From positions 2,294,001-2,358,000 of the forward strand of contig OZ220472.1 of assembly GCA_965115995.1 (NCBI GenBank): a stretch of DNA of 64,000 nt. Reading direction: 5' to 3'. The stretch is from Poriferisodalis sp026713105. GTDB taxonomy: Bacteria; Actinomycetota; Acidimicrobiia; Acidimicrobiales; Poriferisodalaceae. The position numbers were made by a program, and so were the translations under genes. Positions 1 to 9,115 of the stretch are shown piece after piece (position 1 is the stretch's first letter; each line of letters opens with the position of its first letter). The notes beneath the pieces are model-generated. The model worked only from the letters and a program-made list of their open reading frames with translations. It did no database searches and was not told where the DNA came from.

Positions 1-928
1 CCTGCGCCAGCTCGGGCGGCAACTCTGCTGCATTGACGATGCGCGTGTCAGTGCCGAGGCGCAGCAGCATCTGGCTGAGCACCCACGGGCTGCGGATCGC
101 ATAGGTCACCGTGCAGCGATCCCCGTCGGGGGTCACCTCACGCGACGGGTAGGCCTCGACACGCCACAGGTCTCCGCGGGGAATCGACAGCACGACATCG
201 GTGGTCTCGTCGGACTCCGCGGGAGCCACACCCGCCGCCGCCCCGGCCTCGGTGGTGTGGTGATGCGGCTCCCCGGTATCTGCGCATTCCTCGATGCGGT
301 CCACCCGGAACAGGCGCAGGTCCTGGCGCAAGTGGCACCATCCCCGCAGGTACCAGTGGCCGTCGTGCAGCGAGACGTCCAGCGGGTCCACCTGGCGCTC
401 GGACACCTCGTCGGTATTGGGCGTGAAGTAGTGAATGGCGACGGTGGTGCGGGTGCGCAGCGCTTCGCGCAGCGTCGGCAGGCTGCGCGGCAGCGGCAGG
501 TCCACCGACACCCGGACCCGCTCGCCATAGACCTCTGCCAGCTTGTCGAGCGCGGTCGCCAGCGCACCTGAACGGTCGGCGCCGCGCAGCGCCAGCGCGG
601 ACTGGCCCGCCACCAGGATCCCGAACGCCTGGGGCACCGACAGGTTCAGCGGGCGGTCCAGCATGGCGCCCGGCTCGACATGCACCCAGGCATCGCCGGC
701 GTCGCTGTCGTCGCCGTTGTCGCCGAACACGACGATGCCGAGATTCTCATACGCGCCCGCTCCCACGACCTCGTAGCACATGGCCGCGAGCAGCAGGTCA
801 TACACGGCACCGGGTCGCATCTCGAACCGCTCGGCGATGTCCGCAACCGTGGCGCCGCCCCGCTCGACGACCCAGGGAACGATCGCAAGCAACCGCTCGA
901 TCTTCGACGACGTGCTCGGCCCCCTCAC
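1..928 (-). CDS. pafC: WYL-domain transcriptional regulator, PafC-like (3' end cut by window)
   Basis: About 309 codons are visible and the frame is still open at the window edge. The GTG start (928-926) overlaps the pafB stop as GTGA. The N-terminus (SSKIERLLAIVPWVVERGG, then ATVADIAERF) reads as a winged helix-turn-helix. A WYL-type region follows with a GHWYLRGWCHLRQDLRLFRVDRI-like strand pattern around residues 195-220. PafB and PafC act together as the activator of the RecA-independent DNA-damage response in mycobacteria; that role is family knowledge. The pair here is not next to pafA or the proteasome genes within the window; upstream lie molybdenum hydroxylase genes. Probably only a few C-terminal residues are missing, because PafC proteins are typically around 320 aa. 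Confidence 0.8.
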   Translation of the reverse strand, partial: MRGPSTSSKIERLLAIVPWVVERGGATVADIAERFEMRPGAVYDLLLAAMCYEVVGAGAYENLGIVVFGDNGDDSDAGDAWVHVEPGAMLDRPLNLSVPQAFGILVAGQSALALRGADRSGALATALDKLAEVYGERVRVSVDLPLPRSLPTLREALRTRTTVAIHYFTPNTDEVSERQVDPLDVSLHDGHWYLRGWCHLRQDLRLFRVDRIEECADTGEPHHHTTEAGAAAGVAPAESDETTDVVLSIPRGDLWRVEAYPSREVTPDGDRCTVTYAIRSPWVLSQMLLRLGTDTRIVNAAELPPELAQ

Positions 929-1923
929 TGCTCAGCCGCCCCGGCTGCGGCGGCCATCGCAGCGAGCCACGTGGTGATGTCGATCACCAGCTCGGGCGGC
1001 AACTCCACCACGGCGTGACGACCCATGTCCAGCAGCCACGTGCGGAACGCAATGCGGTTGCGAACCCGCGCCTCCACGGTCACCGAGCCGTCGTCGTGCC
1101 GCTCCACCACCTGGCCTCGCTCAGCGATGGGCTGGGGGGCCATGGTGGCGTCGATGCGCACCCGGGCCACCACGTCGTCGCCGAAGTCGATCTCCATCGG
1201 CTCGGACGGCAGCAGTGCGGCCACGTCGACATCGGCACGCCCGAACGCGCCCCGCTCGCCCACCGCCACGTCACCCTCCATGCGATCCACCCGGAACGTC
1301 TTGGCCGTGCCGTCTTCGATGGCAGCGAAGTACCAGAATCCGGCCCGGCACAGCAGGCCCAACGGCTGCACGGCGCGCGCACGGCCGGCGTAGGTGAACT
1401 GGACCGCCGCTCGCTCGGCGGCTGCAGCGGCCAACGCGGGCAGCAATGAGCCTGCCGACTGCTGAGCCGCAGCGGCGGTCTCCAGCGCCAACTCGGCCTG
1501 CGGCTCGTCGATGTCGGCGGCCGGCTCTGCGGCGACTTCGCTCGTGAGTTTCGCGACGGCCTCGAGGTCCCACGTCTCGCCGATGTCCACCCTGGCCGCA
1601 GCGAAGCGCAGCGCCATCTGCTCGTCGGGCGTGAGCTGCAGGTCTGGCAGGAAGTAGTCGTGATGCCGGATCGTGTAGGACGTGGCGCCGTCGTGCTCGA
1701 TCGACTCGGTGATGCGCACACCCAGATTGCGAACCAGCGCCTTGTCCCGCTCGAACGAAGCGCGGGCGCTCTGCAGCAGGAGCCGGTCGCTGGTTCCCTC
1801 CGGCGCGTACAGCCCGGTGTCGCGCCAGATCTCCTCGCGGGTCTTGGGCACGTCGCGAGCCAGCAGGTACATCATCAGTTCCATCACGCGCTCGGTCGCG
1901 TCCGGCCGTGATCGCGTCGCCAC
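925..1923 (-). CDS. pafB: WYL-domain transcriptional regulator, PafB-like
   Basis: A 332-aa protein starting with GTG. Residues about 5-60 (TERVMELMMYLLARDVPKTREEI) form the HTH region typical of PafB, including the VPKTREEI turn. The middle is Ala/Glu-rich. The WYL core (VQFTYAGRARAVQPLGLL, then GFWYFAAIEDGTAKTFRVDRM) sits near residues 170-215, and a WCX-like C-terminal part follows. It is translationally coupled to pafC through a GTGA overlap, so the two are made together, as expected for a heterodimeric regulator. No strong Shine-Dalgarno sequence is visible before the start. Assignment to PafB rather than another WYL regulator rests on the pairing and the N-terminal pattern. Confidence 0.8.
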   Translation of the reverse strand: MATRSRPDATERVMELMMYLLARDVPKTREEIWRDTGLYAPEGTSDRLLLQSARASFERDKALVRNLGVRITESIEHDGATSYTIRHHDYFLPDLQLTPDEQMALRFAAARVDIGETWDLEAVAKLTSEVAAEPAADIDEPQAELALETAAAAQQSAGSLLPALAAAAAERAAVQFTYAGRARAVQPLGLLCRAGFWYFAAIEDGTAKTFRVDRMEGDVAVGERGAFGRADVDVAALLPSEPMEIDFGDDVVARVRIDATMAPQPIAERGQVVERHDDGSVTVEARVRNRIAFRTWLLDMGRHAVVELPPELVIDITTWLAAMAAAAGAAEQ

Positions 1924-2001
1924 GCTCGGGAGTGTAGGACTGCGCCATTGCAGGGCCGGGCGAGTATTGGGGCCGGCCCGCAGGCGGCTGGGGCCGGCTG
2001 A

Positions 2002-4353
2002 TCAGGCGGTGACGCTCGCCTTGCGCAATGCCGCCCAGACCCGCTCGGGCGTGAGAGGGAAGTCGTCCATCCACACGCCCGTTGCATCCGCCAGTGCCGC
2101 TGCGACTGCGGGTGCGTAGGGGATCACGCCCATCTCTGCCATGCCGCGGGCGCCGAATGGGCCGAGCGGGTCGGCGAGTTCGAGCACGACGCTTTCAGTG
2201 GTGACGGGGATGTCGCCGATGCCCGGGATCAGGTACGTGCTGAACCGGGGGTTCAGCAGGCGACCCTCCCTGCTGCGCAGGTGCTCGCTGAGCACATGGC
2301 CGTGCGCCTGCGCCACTGCGCCCTCGATCTGGCCCACGACGAAGCGGGGGTTGATGGCCCGGCCAACATCGTTCGCGTTGATCACACGGTCGATGCGGAT
2401 GTGACCGGTGTCGATGTCGACGGTCAGCTCGACGTGCTGTGCGACGTACCCGTAGGTGAAGTTCGGGATTCCCTCGCCGGTCTCGGGGTCGAGCTCGGTG
2501 GTCGGCGGGGGCGTGAACCGAAAATGTCCGATCGCCGGTCGATCGCCCTCGCGCCACGCCTTCTCGGCTTCCTCCGCGGCGCCCAGGATCGAGTTGCCTG
2601 CCATCCATGTGAGCCGCGATGCCGACGCCGAGCCCGAGTCGCCCGACGTGCCGGTGTCGCTGAAGCGACCCACCACCCTGGAGGGGTCGACACCGGTCGC
2701 CTCTGCGGCCATCTGCAGGAATACGGTGTGCGCACCTTGACCCACATCGGCGCCGGCGTGCGACAGCTCGACCGATGCCGGAAGCTCGTCGCTGGTCTCG
2801 CCGTGCAGCACGATGGTGGCCTCGCAACGCTCGGGGAACCCGAACGAGAAGCCGACGTTCTTGAAGGCGCAGGCGAAGCCGCGGCCGCGGCGCAGCGACG
2901 ACGGCCGCGCTGGCAGCGAGCCGAACGGGCTGAACAGCGTTGCGGCTTCGGCGCCGGACTCGCCGCCGTCACCTTCGGGGGTGCGGGCCGGCAATGCGGC
3001 GGCGTGAGCACACGCCTCGATCACCTCAGGCATCGTCACACCCAGAGGCATGGGCGTGTGGGCGATGCTCGGCGATCCCTCTCGCAGGGTGTTGACGCGG
3101 CGGATGTCGATGGGATCCATGCCGAGCGCTTCGGCCAGCTTGTTCACCTGGCACTCCACGGCGAACGCTGCTTGCGGCGCGCCGAAGCCCCGGAACGCTC
3201 CACCCGGCGTGGCGTTGGTGTACACGACGTGGGTGTCGATGGCGGCATTGGGCAGCTCGTAGGGCCCGCCGAGGCCGAGGTGCAGGTTCCCCATCACCTT
3301 GTTGGAGGTGTAGTTGTAGGCGCCGGCATCGAGCCAAGCTTCGGCCTGCGCGGCGGTGATCTTGCCGTCGCCATCAGCACCCCAGCGAGCCCAGATGCGT
3401 CCGCGGTGGCGCTTGTGGTGCCCGACAATGGATTCCTCACGCGACCACTGCATGGCCACCGGACGGTTGATGCCCCGCTCGGTTAGCCGGGTGGCGGCCA
3501 GCGCCAGGACAATCTGCATCGAGGTGTCCTCGCGCCCGCCGAAGGCACCGCCGATGGCCGGATAGCGCACCCGGATGCGGTCTTCAGCCAGGTCGAGGGC
3601 GTGGGCGATCTGCTCGCGATCCTCGTGTACCCACTGACCCGCGATCTCGACGTTCACGATGCCCTCGGCATCCACCCACGAAGTGCCCGCTTCGGGCTGC
3701 AGGTACGCGTGCTCCTGATAGGGCACCTCATAGGTGGTCTCCACCACCACGGCTGCGGCCGCGAAGCCGGCTTCCAGATCGCCCTTGCGGGTACGCATCG
3801 ACTCGTACAGATTCGAGCCGATGCCCTCATAGGGGTGCACGAGCGGCGCGCCCTCCGCAAGCGCCGCATCGAGGTCAGCCACGACTGGCAGCGGCTCCCA
3901 CTCGACCTCGATGGCGGCAGCCGCGGCACGCGCCGCATCCAGGCTCTCCGCGACGATGAGCGCCAGATGGTCGGCCTCCCAGCGGGACACATCGCAGGGC
4001 ACCGCACTGCGGCCGCTGTGTTCGAGCCCGATGAAGACCGGCTGGTCGAACTTGGTCAGCCCGTACTCGTTGCGGGGCACATCGGCCGAACCGAGCACGG
4101 CGACAACGCCAGGCGAGCGCTCGGCGCCGCCGAGATCGAGACGGCGAAGGCGAGCGTGCGGCTGGTCGGTGAACACCGCGAATGCCCACAAGGCGTCGGC
4201 GGGGATGCGGTCGGCGGGATAGCCGGCGAGGCCGGAAACCTTGGCCGGACCATCGGCGCGCGGCGGCGACTGTCCCAGGCCGCCCGCCGTCGCCGGTGCC
4301 ATCTCGAGCTCAATGGCCGCGCCGGGCGTTCCAGGAGCGGCGCCCTCCCTCAC
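2002..4353 (-). CDS. Xanthine dehydrogenase family protein, molybdopterin-binding subunit
   Basis: A 783-aa large subunit of a molybdenum hydroxylase. Visible Mo-cofactor motifs are GGAFGGRED near residue 268, PGGAFRGFGAPQ near 384, and a C-terminal GARGMAEMG, where the Glu matches the position of the catalytic base in this family. The motif near 384 is of the xanthine/aldehyde hydroxylase kind and lacks the AYxCSFR active-site loop of form I CO dehydrogenase, so CoxL is not supported. The GTG start overlaps the stop of the FAD/[2Fe-2S] subunit gene (GTGA), giving a coupled two-gene enzyme. The substrate cannot be read from sequence; purines, N-heterocycles or aldehydes are all possible. Confidence 0.85.
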   Translation of the reverse strand: MREGAAPGTPGAAIELEMAPATAGGLGQSPPRADGPAKVSGLAGYPADRIPADALWAFAVFTDQPHARLRRLDLGGAERSPGVVAVLGSADVPRNEYGLTKFDQPVFIGLEHSGRSAVPCDVSRWEADHLALIVAESLDAARAAAAAIEVEWEPLPVVADLDAALAEGAPLVHPYEGIGSNLYESMRTRKGDLEAGFAAAAVVVETTYEVPYQEHAYLQPEAGTSWVDAEGIVNVEIAGQWVHEDREQIAHALDLAEDRIRVRYPAIGGAFGGREDTSMQIVLALAATRLTERGINRPVAMQWSREESIVGHHKRHRGRIWARWGADGDGKITAAQAEAWLDAGAYNYTSNKVMGNLHLGLGGPYELPNAAIDTHVVYTNATPGGAFRGFGAPQAAFAVECQVNKLAEALGMDPIDIRRVNTLREGSPSIAHTPMPLGVTMPEVIEACAHAAALPARTPEGDGGESGAEAATLFSPFGSLPARPSSLRRGRGFACAFKNVGFSFGFPERCEATIVLHGETSDELPASVELSHAGADVGQGAHTVFLQMAAEATGVDPSRVVGRFSDTGTSGDSGSASASRLTWMAGNSILGAAEEAEKAWREGDRPAIGHFRFTPPPTTELDPETGEGIPNFTYGYVAQHVELTVDIDTGHIRIDRVINANDVGRAINPRFVVGQIEGAVAQAHGHVLSEHLRSREGRLLNPRFSTYLIPGIGDIPVTTESVVLELADPLGPFGARGMAEMGVIPYAPAVAAALADATGVWMDDFPLTPERVWAALRKASVTA

Positions 4354-5879
4354 GACGAGCCCCCCGAGGCAGGCACCTGAGGGACAGCCCCTGCCTCAAC
4401 CGCGGCGGCCTGCACCGCTCCTGTATCAACCGAGGCGGTTCGGACGGCCTCGATGATCGAGCAGTAGCCGGTGCAGCGGCAGAGGTTGCCCGACAGTCCG
4501 ACGGTGATCTGCTCAGACGTAGGCTTCGGTAGTTCCTCCAGCAGCGCCGCAGCACTCATCACGAAGCCCGGCGTGCAGAATCCGCATTGCGCTCCGCCGG
4601 TGTCCACCATGGCCTGCTGGAACGGATGCAGCTCACCTTCTGGCGAGGCAACTCCCTCCACGGTCGTGATCGTGGCCCCCTCCGCACGCCCGGCTGGAAC
4701 CAGACACGAGAACACAGCTGCCCCGTCGAGGTGCACCGTGCAGGCGCCGCACTCGCCCTCTGCGCAACCTTCCTTGGTGCCGGTGAGCCCCAGATCGTCC
4801 CGCAGCCAGTCCATGAGGGTCTTGCCCGCGGCGCCTGCAGCTCTGCGAACCGAACCGTTCACAGCCGCCGTGACGACATCGTCGGCGTCGTCCAGTGCTG
4901 TCGACGCCCGTGCAGCAACGGGCTGGTGTGCCGCCGGCGCCAGTCGCGGAGTCTCATGCGGCCACCGATCGGCCTCGGTACCGCCGGCCAGCGCTGCAAC
5001 GGCGCGCTCCACCACGACGCCGACAGCATGCGACCGGTACTCCGCACTGCCGCGGATGTCGTCAATCGGTGTCGCTGCACGCCGGGCTGCGCCGACGATG
5101 TCGTCGGCCGCCTCGTCCAGCTCTCGACCGATCGCCAGCTCGGTGGCCTCAGGCACGGTGATGATCGTGGGGGCGACGCTGCCGAGGGCGACAACGAGAT
5201 CGACGATGTCGAGCCCCCGCAGTTCCACCACTACCGCCGCGTGAACCACCGAGATGGCTTGCGCCCGGCGCAGACCCAGCTTGACGAATACACCACGGCG
5301 ACGATTGGGCCGGTTCGCTCCGTCGAGTGCATCGAACGCGACGGCGGTGACAATCTCGTCGTCCTCGAGCACCGTCTGGCGAAAGCCCGAGACAAACTCG
5401 GTAACAGGGACCGTGCGCTCACCCCGCACCGACGCCATGGTGACCTCTGCGCCCAGTGCAACGAGTGCTGAGATCGTGTCGTTCGCGGGGCTCGCCGTGA
5501 CGATGTTGCCCACCACGGTCGCCCGATTCCGAAGCGGCGGCGACCCCACCTCCAAGCAGGCCTGGGCCAGCGGCAGCCCCGCGGTGAGCATCGGCGCCGA
5601 GGCGATCACATCGGCATGGGTGACAAGCGGTCCCAGTGTGACCCGACCGCCTTCGTACGAGATCCGGTCGAGACCCGCCACGCCGGAGAGGTCGACCAGC
5701 AGCCCGACACCGGTACGAGCCCCACGGCTCAGCTCCAGCATCAGATCGGTGCCGCCGGCGATCAGCCGCGCCGCGGCGCCGTGCGATGACAGCAGCTCGA
5801 CTGCCTCGCTCAGCGAACTGGGTGCGACGTAGCGGGTCGGCAGCGGGGCCGCCCGCTGCACCTCATGAAGCTGAAACAT
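4350..5879 (-). CDS. Molybdenum hydroxylase FAD-binding and [2Fe-2S] subunits fused in one protein
   Basis: About 509 aa from the ATG at 5879; in-frame TTG and GTG starts at 5924 and 5921 would add up to 15 residues. The N-terminal half is an FAD-binding medium subunit (AGGTDLMLELSRG near residue 42; GNIVTASPANDTISALVALG). After an Ala-rich linker, the C-terminal half is a two-cluster [2Fe-2S] subunit: GCAEGECGACTVHLDG for the plant-ferredoxin-like cluster, and QCGFCTPG plus CRCTGYCSI for the second. The order FAD then [2Fe-2S] is the reverse of canonical xanthine dehydrogenase chains. It donates electrons with the Mo subunit encoded just downstream. No clear ribosome binding site decides the start. 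Confidence 0.85.
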   Translation of the reverse strand: MFQLHEVQRAAPLPTRYVAPSSLSEAVELLSSHGAAARLIAGGTDLMLELSRGARTGVGLLVDLSGVAGLDRISYEGGRVTLGPLVTHADVIASAPMLTAGLPLAQACLEVGSPPLRNRATVVGNIVTASPANDTISALVALGAEVTMASVRGERTVPVTEFVSGFRQTVLEDDEIVTAVAFDALDGANRPNRRRGVFVKLGLRRAQAISVVHAAVVVELRGLDIVDLVVALGSVAPTIITVPEATELAIGRELDEAADDIVGAARRAATPIDDIRGSAEYRSHAVGVVVERAVAALAGGTEADRWPHETPRLAPAAHQPVAARASTALDDADDVVTAAVNGSVRRAAGAAGKTLMDWLRDDLGLTGTKEGCAEGECGACTVHLDGAAVFSCLVPAGRAEGATITTVEGVASPEGELHPFQQAMVDTGGAQCGFCTPGFVMSAAALLEELPKPTSEQITVGLSGNLCRCTGYCSIIEAVRTASVDTGAVQAAAVEAGAVPQVPASGGSS

Positions 5880-5978
5880 GCCGCATACAAGGGTGTCAGA
5901 TGTGCGACCCGCAGGCGACACCAATGCCCGGCAGCAACTTTCGTGCTGTCAGAAAGGCTGGCCTGGGGCGCGGTCTGC

Positions 5979-7622
5979 TCAGGGGCCGCCGTGTGCTGTG
6001 AGTTCGTGGCGCAGCAACTTGCCAAGCGCATTGCGGGGCAGCGCCGCGATGCGGTACGTGCGGCGCGGCCGCTTGAAGTACGCGAGCCGCTCGCCCACGT
6101 ACTCCTTCAGCTCATCATCATCGAAGTCCCGCTCGGCGACGACGTAGGCAACCACGACCTCGCCCCACTCGGGATCGGGTTCGCCCCCCACAGCGCATTC
6201 GATGACATCAGGGTGCTCGGCGATGGCTTCCTCGACCTCGCGGGGATACACGTTGAATCCGCCGCAGATGATGAGCTCCTTGGCCCGTCCCACGATTCGC
6301 AAGTAGCCGTCGTCCCACACGCCGAGATCGCCGGTGCGGAACCAGCCATCGTCGAAGGACGCTGCGTTGTCGTCAGGCCGCTCCCAGTAGCCCGAGAACA
6401 CATTTGGCCCCCGCACCAGAATCTCAGTCGCGCCAGCGCCGGCCATCGGGTCGTGTTCGCCGTCGCCGGCGTCGAGTGCATCGAGGCGCACCTCCACGCC
6501 TGGAAGGGGGAAACCGACAGTGCCGGCGCGGCGCGGCTCGTCATGGGGATTCGACACCAGCATGACGGTTTCCGTCATGCCGTAACGCTCGATGACATGC
6601 TGACCGCTGGCCTCCCGCACGGCGTCGTGCAGCTCAGCAGGCATCGGCGCCGAACCAGAGACGCACAACCGCAGCGCCGACAGCTCAGCGGCACGCGTCG
6701 AGGCCACCAGCCGGGAATACATCGTGGGGACGCCGAAGAACATCGTGGCTCGGTGCTCGCGAATCGCATCGAAGACGGCGTCGGGTTCGAAGCTCGGCTG
6801 TAGCACTGCTCGTGCCCCCACGGCGAGCGTGCCGTGCAGTCCGACGCCCAACCCGTGCATGTGGAACAGCGGCAGCGCCAGCACGAGTACGTCATCGGTT
6901 GTCCAGCGCCACGCCAGTTCCAGCGCCCGCACCGACGCCAGCAGGTTCGCATGATTCAGCACCGCTCCTTTGGGCCGTCCAGTCGTGCCGGACGTGTAGC
7001 CGATGAGCGCCGGCTCGGCGCTCGTGCGCAGGCGGGCCTGCTCCGCGACGTCCAGATTGCCAGCGGCGAGATCGCCAGCGGCACTGCCTTCGCCTCCGAT
7101 GTCACCGAGTCCGGCGGCGTCGAAGCGGTCGGTCAGCACCGTCGGATCCGCTGAGGTGATCCACTGCTCCCACTCGGCCGGACTGCCGACATCTTCGATC
7201 AGTGCCGCCGCAGGACGGCAGTCCGTCACGACATTGCGAACCTCGTCGGCGCGGTAGGCGCCGTTCAGCGGGACGACCACCGCCCCGATCCCCAGCAGCG
7301 CAACGTGGGCAGCTACGAGCCGCGTCGAACTCGGCCCGCTCATCAGCACCCGGTCGCCGGCGACGATGCCCACGCCCACCAGGCGCTGCGCGACCTCTTG
7401 TGCGCGCTCAAGCAGTTGGGCGCCAGTCACCCAGCCCTCGCTCGCATCCCATACCACGGGGCGCTGCGGATCCGACGACCAGCGGTCCAGCCACACCGCC
7501 GGCAGCGTGCCGCCCGCGGACAGATCGACATCGCCAGCGCTCCAGCCAGCCGGCAGGTGTCGGTGCCAGTCCGACGCCCGATTCGAATCGAGTTCAAGGT
7601 TCGAAGCGGGCTCAGGACTCAT
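5979..7622 (-). CDS. AMP-dependent acyl-CoA synthetase/ligase
   Basis: A 547-aa adenylate-forming enzyme that would activate a carboxylic acid with ATP and CoA. The P-loop-like signature IGYTSGTTGRPKGAVLNH lies near residue 215. ERYGMTETVML near 350, GWFRTGDLGVWDDGYL near 430 and a C-terminal lysine motif (LPRNALGKLLRHEL) complete the ANL set. Acyl-chain specificity is not visible; similarity to medium/long-chain ligases is general. The ATG overlaps the 3' end of the upstream DUF4032 gene by 11 bases, so both are probably on one transcript. It could support fatty acid or aromatic acid catabolism with the acyl-CoA dehydrogenase further along, but they are not co-transcribed. Confidence 0.85.
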   Translation of the reverse strand: MSPEPASNLELDSNRASDWHRHLPAGWSAGDVDLSAGGTLPAVWLDRWSSDPQRPVVWDASEGWVTGAQLLERAQEVAQRLVGVGIVAGDRVLMSGPSSTRLVAAHVALLGIGAVVVPLNGAYRADEVRNVVTDCRPAAALIEDVGSPAEWEQWITSADPTVLTDRFDAAGLGDIGGEGSAAGDLAAGNLDVAEQARLRTSAEPALIGYTSGTTGRPKGAVLNHANLLASVRALELAWRWTTDDVLVLALPLFHMHGLGVGLHGTLAVGARAVLQPSFEPDAVFDAIREHRATMFFGVPTMYSRLVASTRAAELSALRLCVSGSAPMPAELHDAVREASGQHVIERYGMTETVMLVSNPHDEPRRAGTVGFPLPGVEVRLDALDAGDGEHDPMAGAGATEILVRGPNVFSGYWERPDDNAASFDDGWFRTGDLGVWDDGYLRIVGRAKELIICGGFNVYPREVEEAIAEHPDVIECAVGGEPDPEWGEVVVAYVVAERDFDDDELKEYVGERLAYFKRPRRTYRIAALPRNALGKLLRHELTAHGGP

Positions 7623-8898
7623 CGGGAGCGGTCAGCATTCTCTCGGCGGGAAGCTTGTCGAGCACGTCAGCGACAAAGGTGACGAGCGCCTCCTCATTGT
7701 GGACTTGGCGGCCTGCCGCTGTGGAGCGCTCGTAACGATGCTGGATGAACTCGTAGATCAACTGCGCGTTGTCGAGGCGGTCCCGGTAGTGCTCAGGAAT
7801 GGCATCGATGACGGGCTCGTAGCGCTCCGACAGCCAGCGGTAGGCCTTGACCGCCTCAGGCAGCGGCGCACCGGCTTCGCGCTCCAGCAGCAGCCCGTAC
7901 GCATCGAGCGCGTTGAGCAGCGTCCGGGCCTGGTTTTCCTGCACCTCCAGCCCGGTGAGCCTCCGCAGGCGCAGGTGCGCGTGGCCTTCCTCCACCACGA
8001 CGGGGCGGATGCGCAACCGGGTCCCGTCGGCGGACCGCACAATCGAGAGCTCTTCGACATCGAAGCCCAGCTCGTTGAGCCGTTCGATGCGGGCGTTGAT
8101 GCGCCAGCGCTCCTCCGCCGACATGGTCTCTTCGTGGGTGAGCTCCGCCCACAGCCGCCGGTATCTGTCGATGAGCTCCTGCCCGGTCTCATACGGATCG
8201 ATCGAGTCGTCGAGCAGGCCACCGCTCTGGGCATCGAGCAGGCCTCCGGCGATGTTCTCGGCGCCGGCCTCCAGATCGTGGCCGCGCATGGGGTCGCTCA
8301 ACTGCGGGTGGCACTCAGCCGTCTCGGCATCGACGAGATACGCCATCAACGCGCCTGCATCGCGACGAAAAAGCAGGTTGGCAAGCGACATGTCTCCCCA
8401 GAAGATGCCGTCGAGATGCAGCCTCGACAGCAGCACGACCGCTGCATCCAGCAGCCGGTCGCTCAGCATGGCGGCCGAGGTTGTGTGAAACAGGTGCTGG
8501 TACGGCAGCGAGAAGTCCAGATAGCGAGTGATCAGCACAGAGTCCAGCTCTGCGCCGTGACGAGCCGTGCGGCCGCTGACGACGCCGACCGGCCGCACCG
8601 CGGGCAGCCGCTCGTCCTCGAGGTGGCGCAGCACCCGGTATTCGTGGGTGGCGAGCCGATGCGGCAGCTCTTTCAGCGCGTAGACCCGCTCGTCATAGCG
8701 GACCATGCGCACGACATGTCGGCTCTGCCCCCTGCGGACATCGACGAGGCGATTCGTGACGCGATTCCACTCTTCGAGGGGATGCTCCCACGGTAGATCC
8801 AGGAAGTCGGGATGCCCTTGCCGGGTCACTACCGACAGGTCCGCGGCAGCAATCTGAGACGCTGGGCCGGTCGCTTCAGCGAAGTGTTCGGGTGTCAC
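7612..8898 (-). CDS. DUF4032 domain-containing, lipopolysaccharide-kinase-like protein
   Basis: A 428-aa protein with a GTG start. The N-terminal half resembles a Kdo/WaaP-type small kinase fold: an ALKELPHRLATHEYRVLRHL segment (Lys and Glu typical of ATP-binding lobes) near residues 70-95, and a catalytic-loop-like WGDMSLANLLFR near 165 followed by YLVDAETAE, a metal-binding-like Asp. The C-terminal half (from about 270) matches the DUF4032 region seen widely in actinobacteria. No substrate is known to me. It is followed at an 11-base overlap by the acyl-CoA ligase. The tRNA-Glu gene lies just upstream on the same strand. Confidence 0.75.
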   Translation of the reverse strand: MTPEHFAEATGPASQIAAADLSVVTRQGHPDFLDLPWEHPLEEWNRVTNRLVDVRRGQSRHVVRMVRYDERVYALKELPHRLATHEYRVLRHLEDERLPAVRPVGVVSGRTARHGAELDSVLITRYLDFSLPYQHLFHTTSAAMLSDRLLDAAVVLLSRLHLDGIFWGDMSLANLLFRRDAGALMAYLVDAETAECHPQLSDPMRGHDLEAGAENIAGGLLDAQSGGLLDDSIDPYETGQELIDRYRRLWAELTHEETMSAEERWRINARIERLNELGFDVEELSIVRSADGTRLRIRPVVVEEGHAHLRLRRLTGLEVQENQARTLLNALDAYGLLLEREAGAPLPEAVKAYRWLSERYEPVIDAIPEHYRDRLDNAQLIYEFIQHRYERSTAAGRQVHNEEALVTFVADVLDKLPAERMLTAPDES

Positions 8899-8933
8899 CG
8901 TGATGGGGGTCCGATGCGCCGAGCGGCCACGAG

Positions 8934-9006
8934 CACCCCCAACGGGATTCGAACCCGTGCCGCCACCTTGAGAGGGTGGTGTCCTTGGCCGCTAGACGAT
9001 GGGGGC
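8934..9006 (-). tRNA. tRNA-Glu (anticodon CTC)
   Basis: A 73-nt cloverleaf can be drawn on the minus strand. The acceptor GCCCCCA pairs with TGGGGGT, with one G-U at the first pair. The anticodon stem CCACC/GGTGG holds loop CTCTCAA, giving anticodon CTC. The T-loop is GTTCGAATC and the discriminator is G. CCA is not encoded. It decodes GAG, the dominant Glu codon in this GC-rich genome. Confidence 0.95.
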
Positions 9007-9115
9007 TGGTTGAGATGCGAGGAGCCAGCATACCCACCGCCCGACGTGGGCTTGTGGGCTCCGCAGGGGCCGACAGGTCGGCTGCACCGGTGCTGCGGGC
9101 GCGCGTTGGGGGTCG

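Noticed and set aside
2281..3486. 401-codon frame antisense to the Mo-subunit gene
   Set aside because: The opposite strand carries unmistakable molybdopterin motifs; this frame shows none.
2002..4353. Aerobic CO dehydrogenase large subunit (CoxL)
   Set aside because: The active-site loop reads GGAFRGFGAPQ rather than AYxCSFR, so a general xanthine/aldehyde-type hydroxylase is the safer call.
7366..8796. 476-codon frame antisense to the DUF4032 gene
   Set aside because: Antisense shadow; the minus-strand protein has recognisable motifs and coupling to the next gene.
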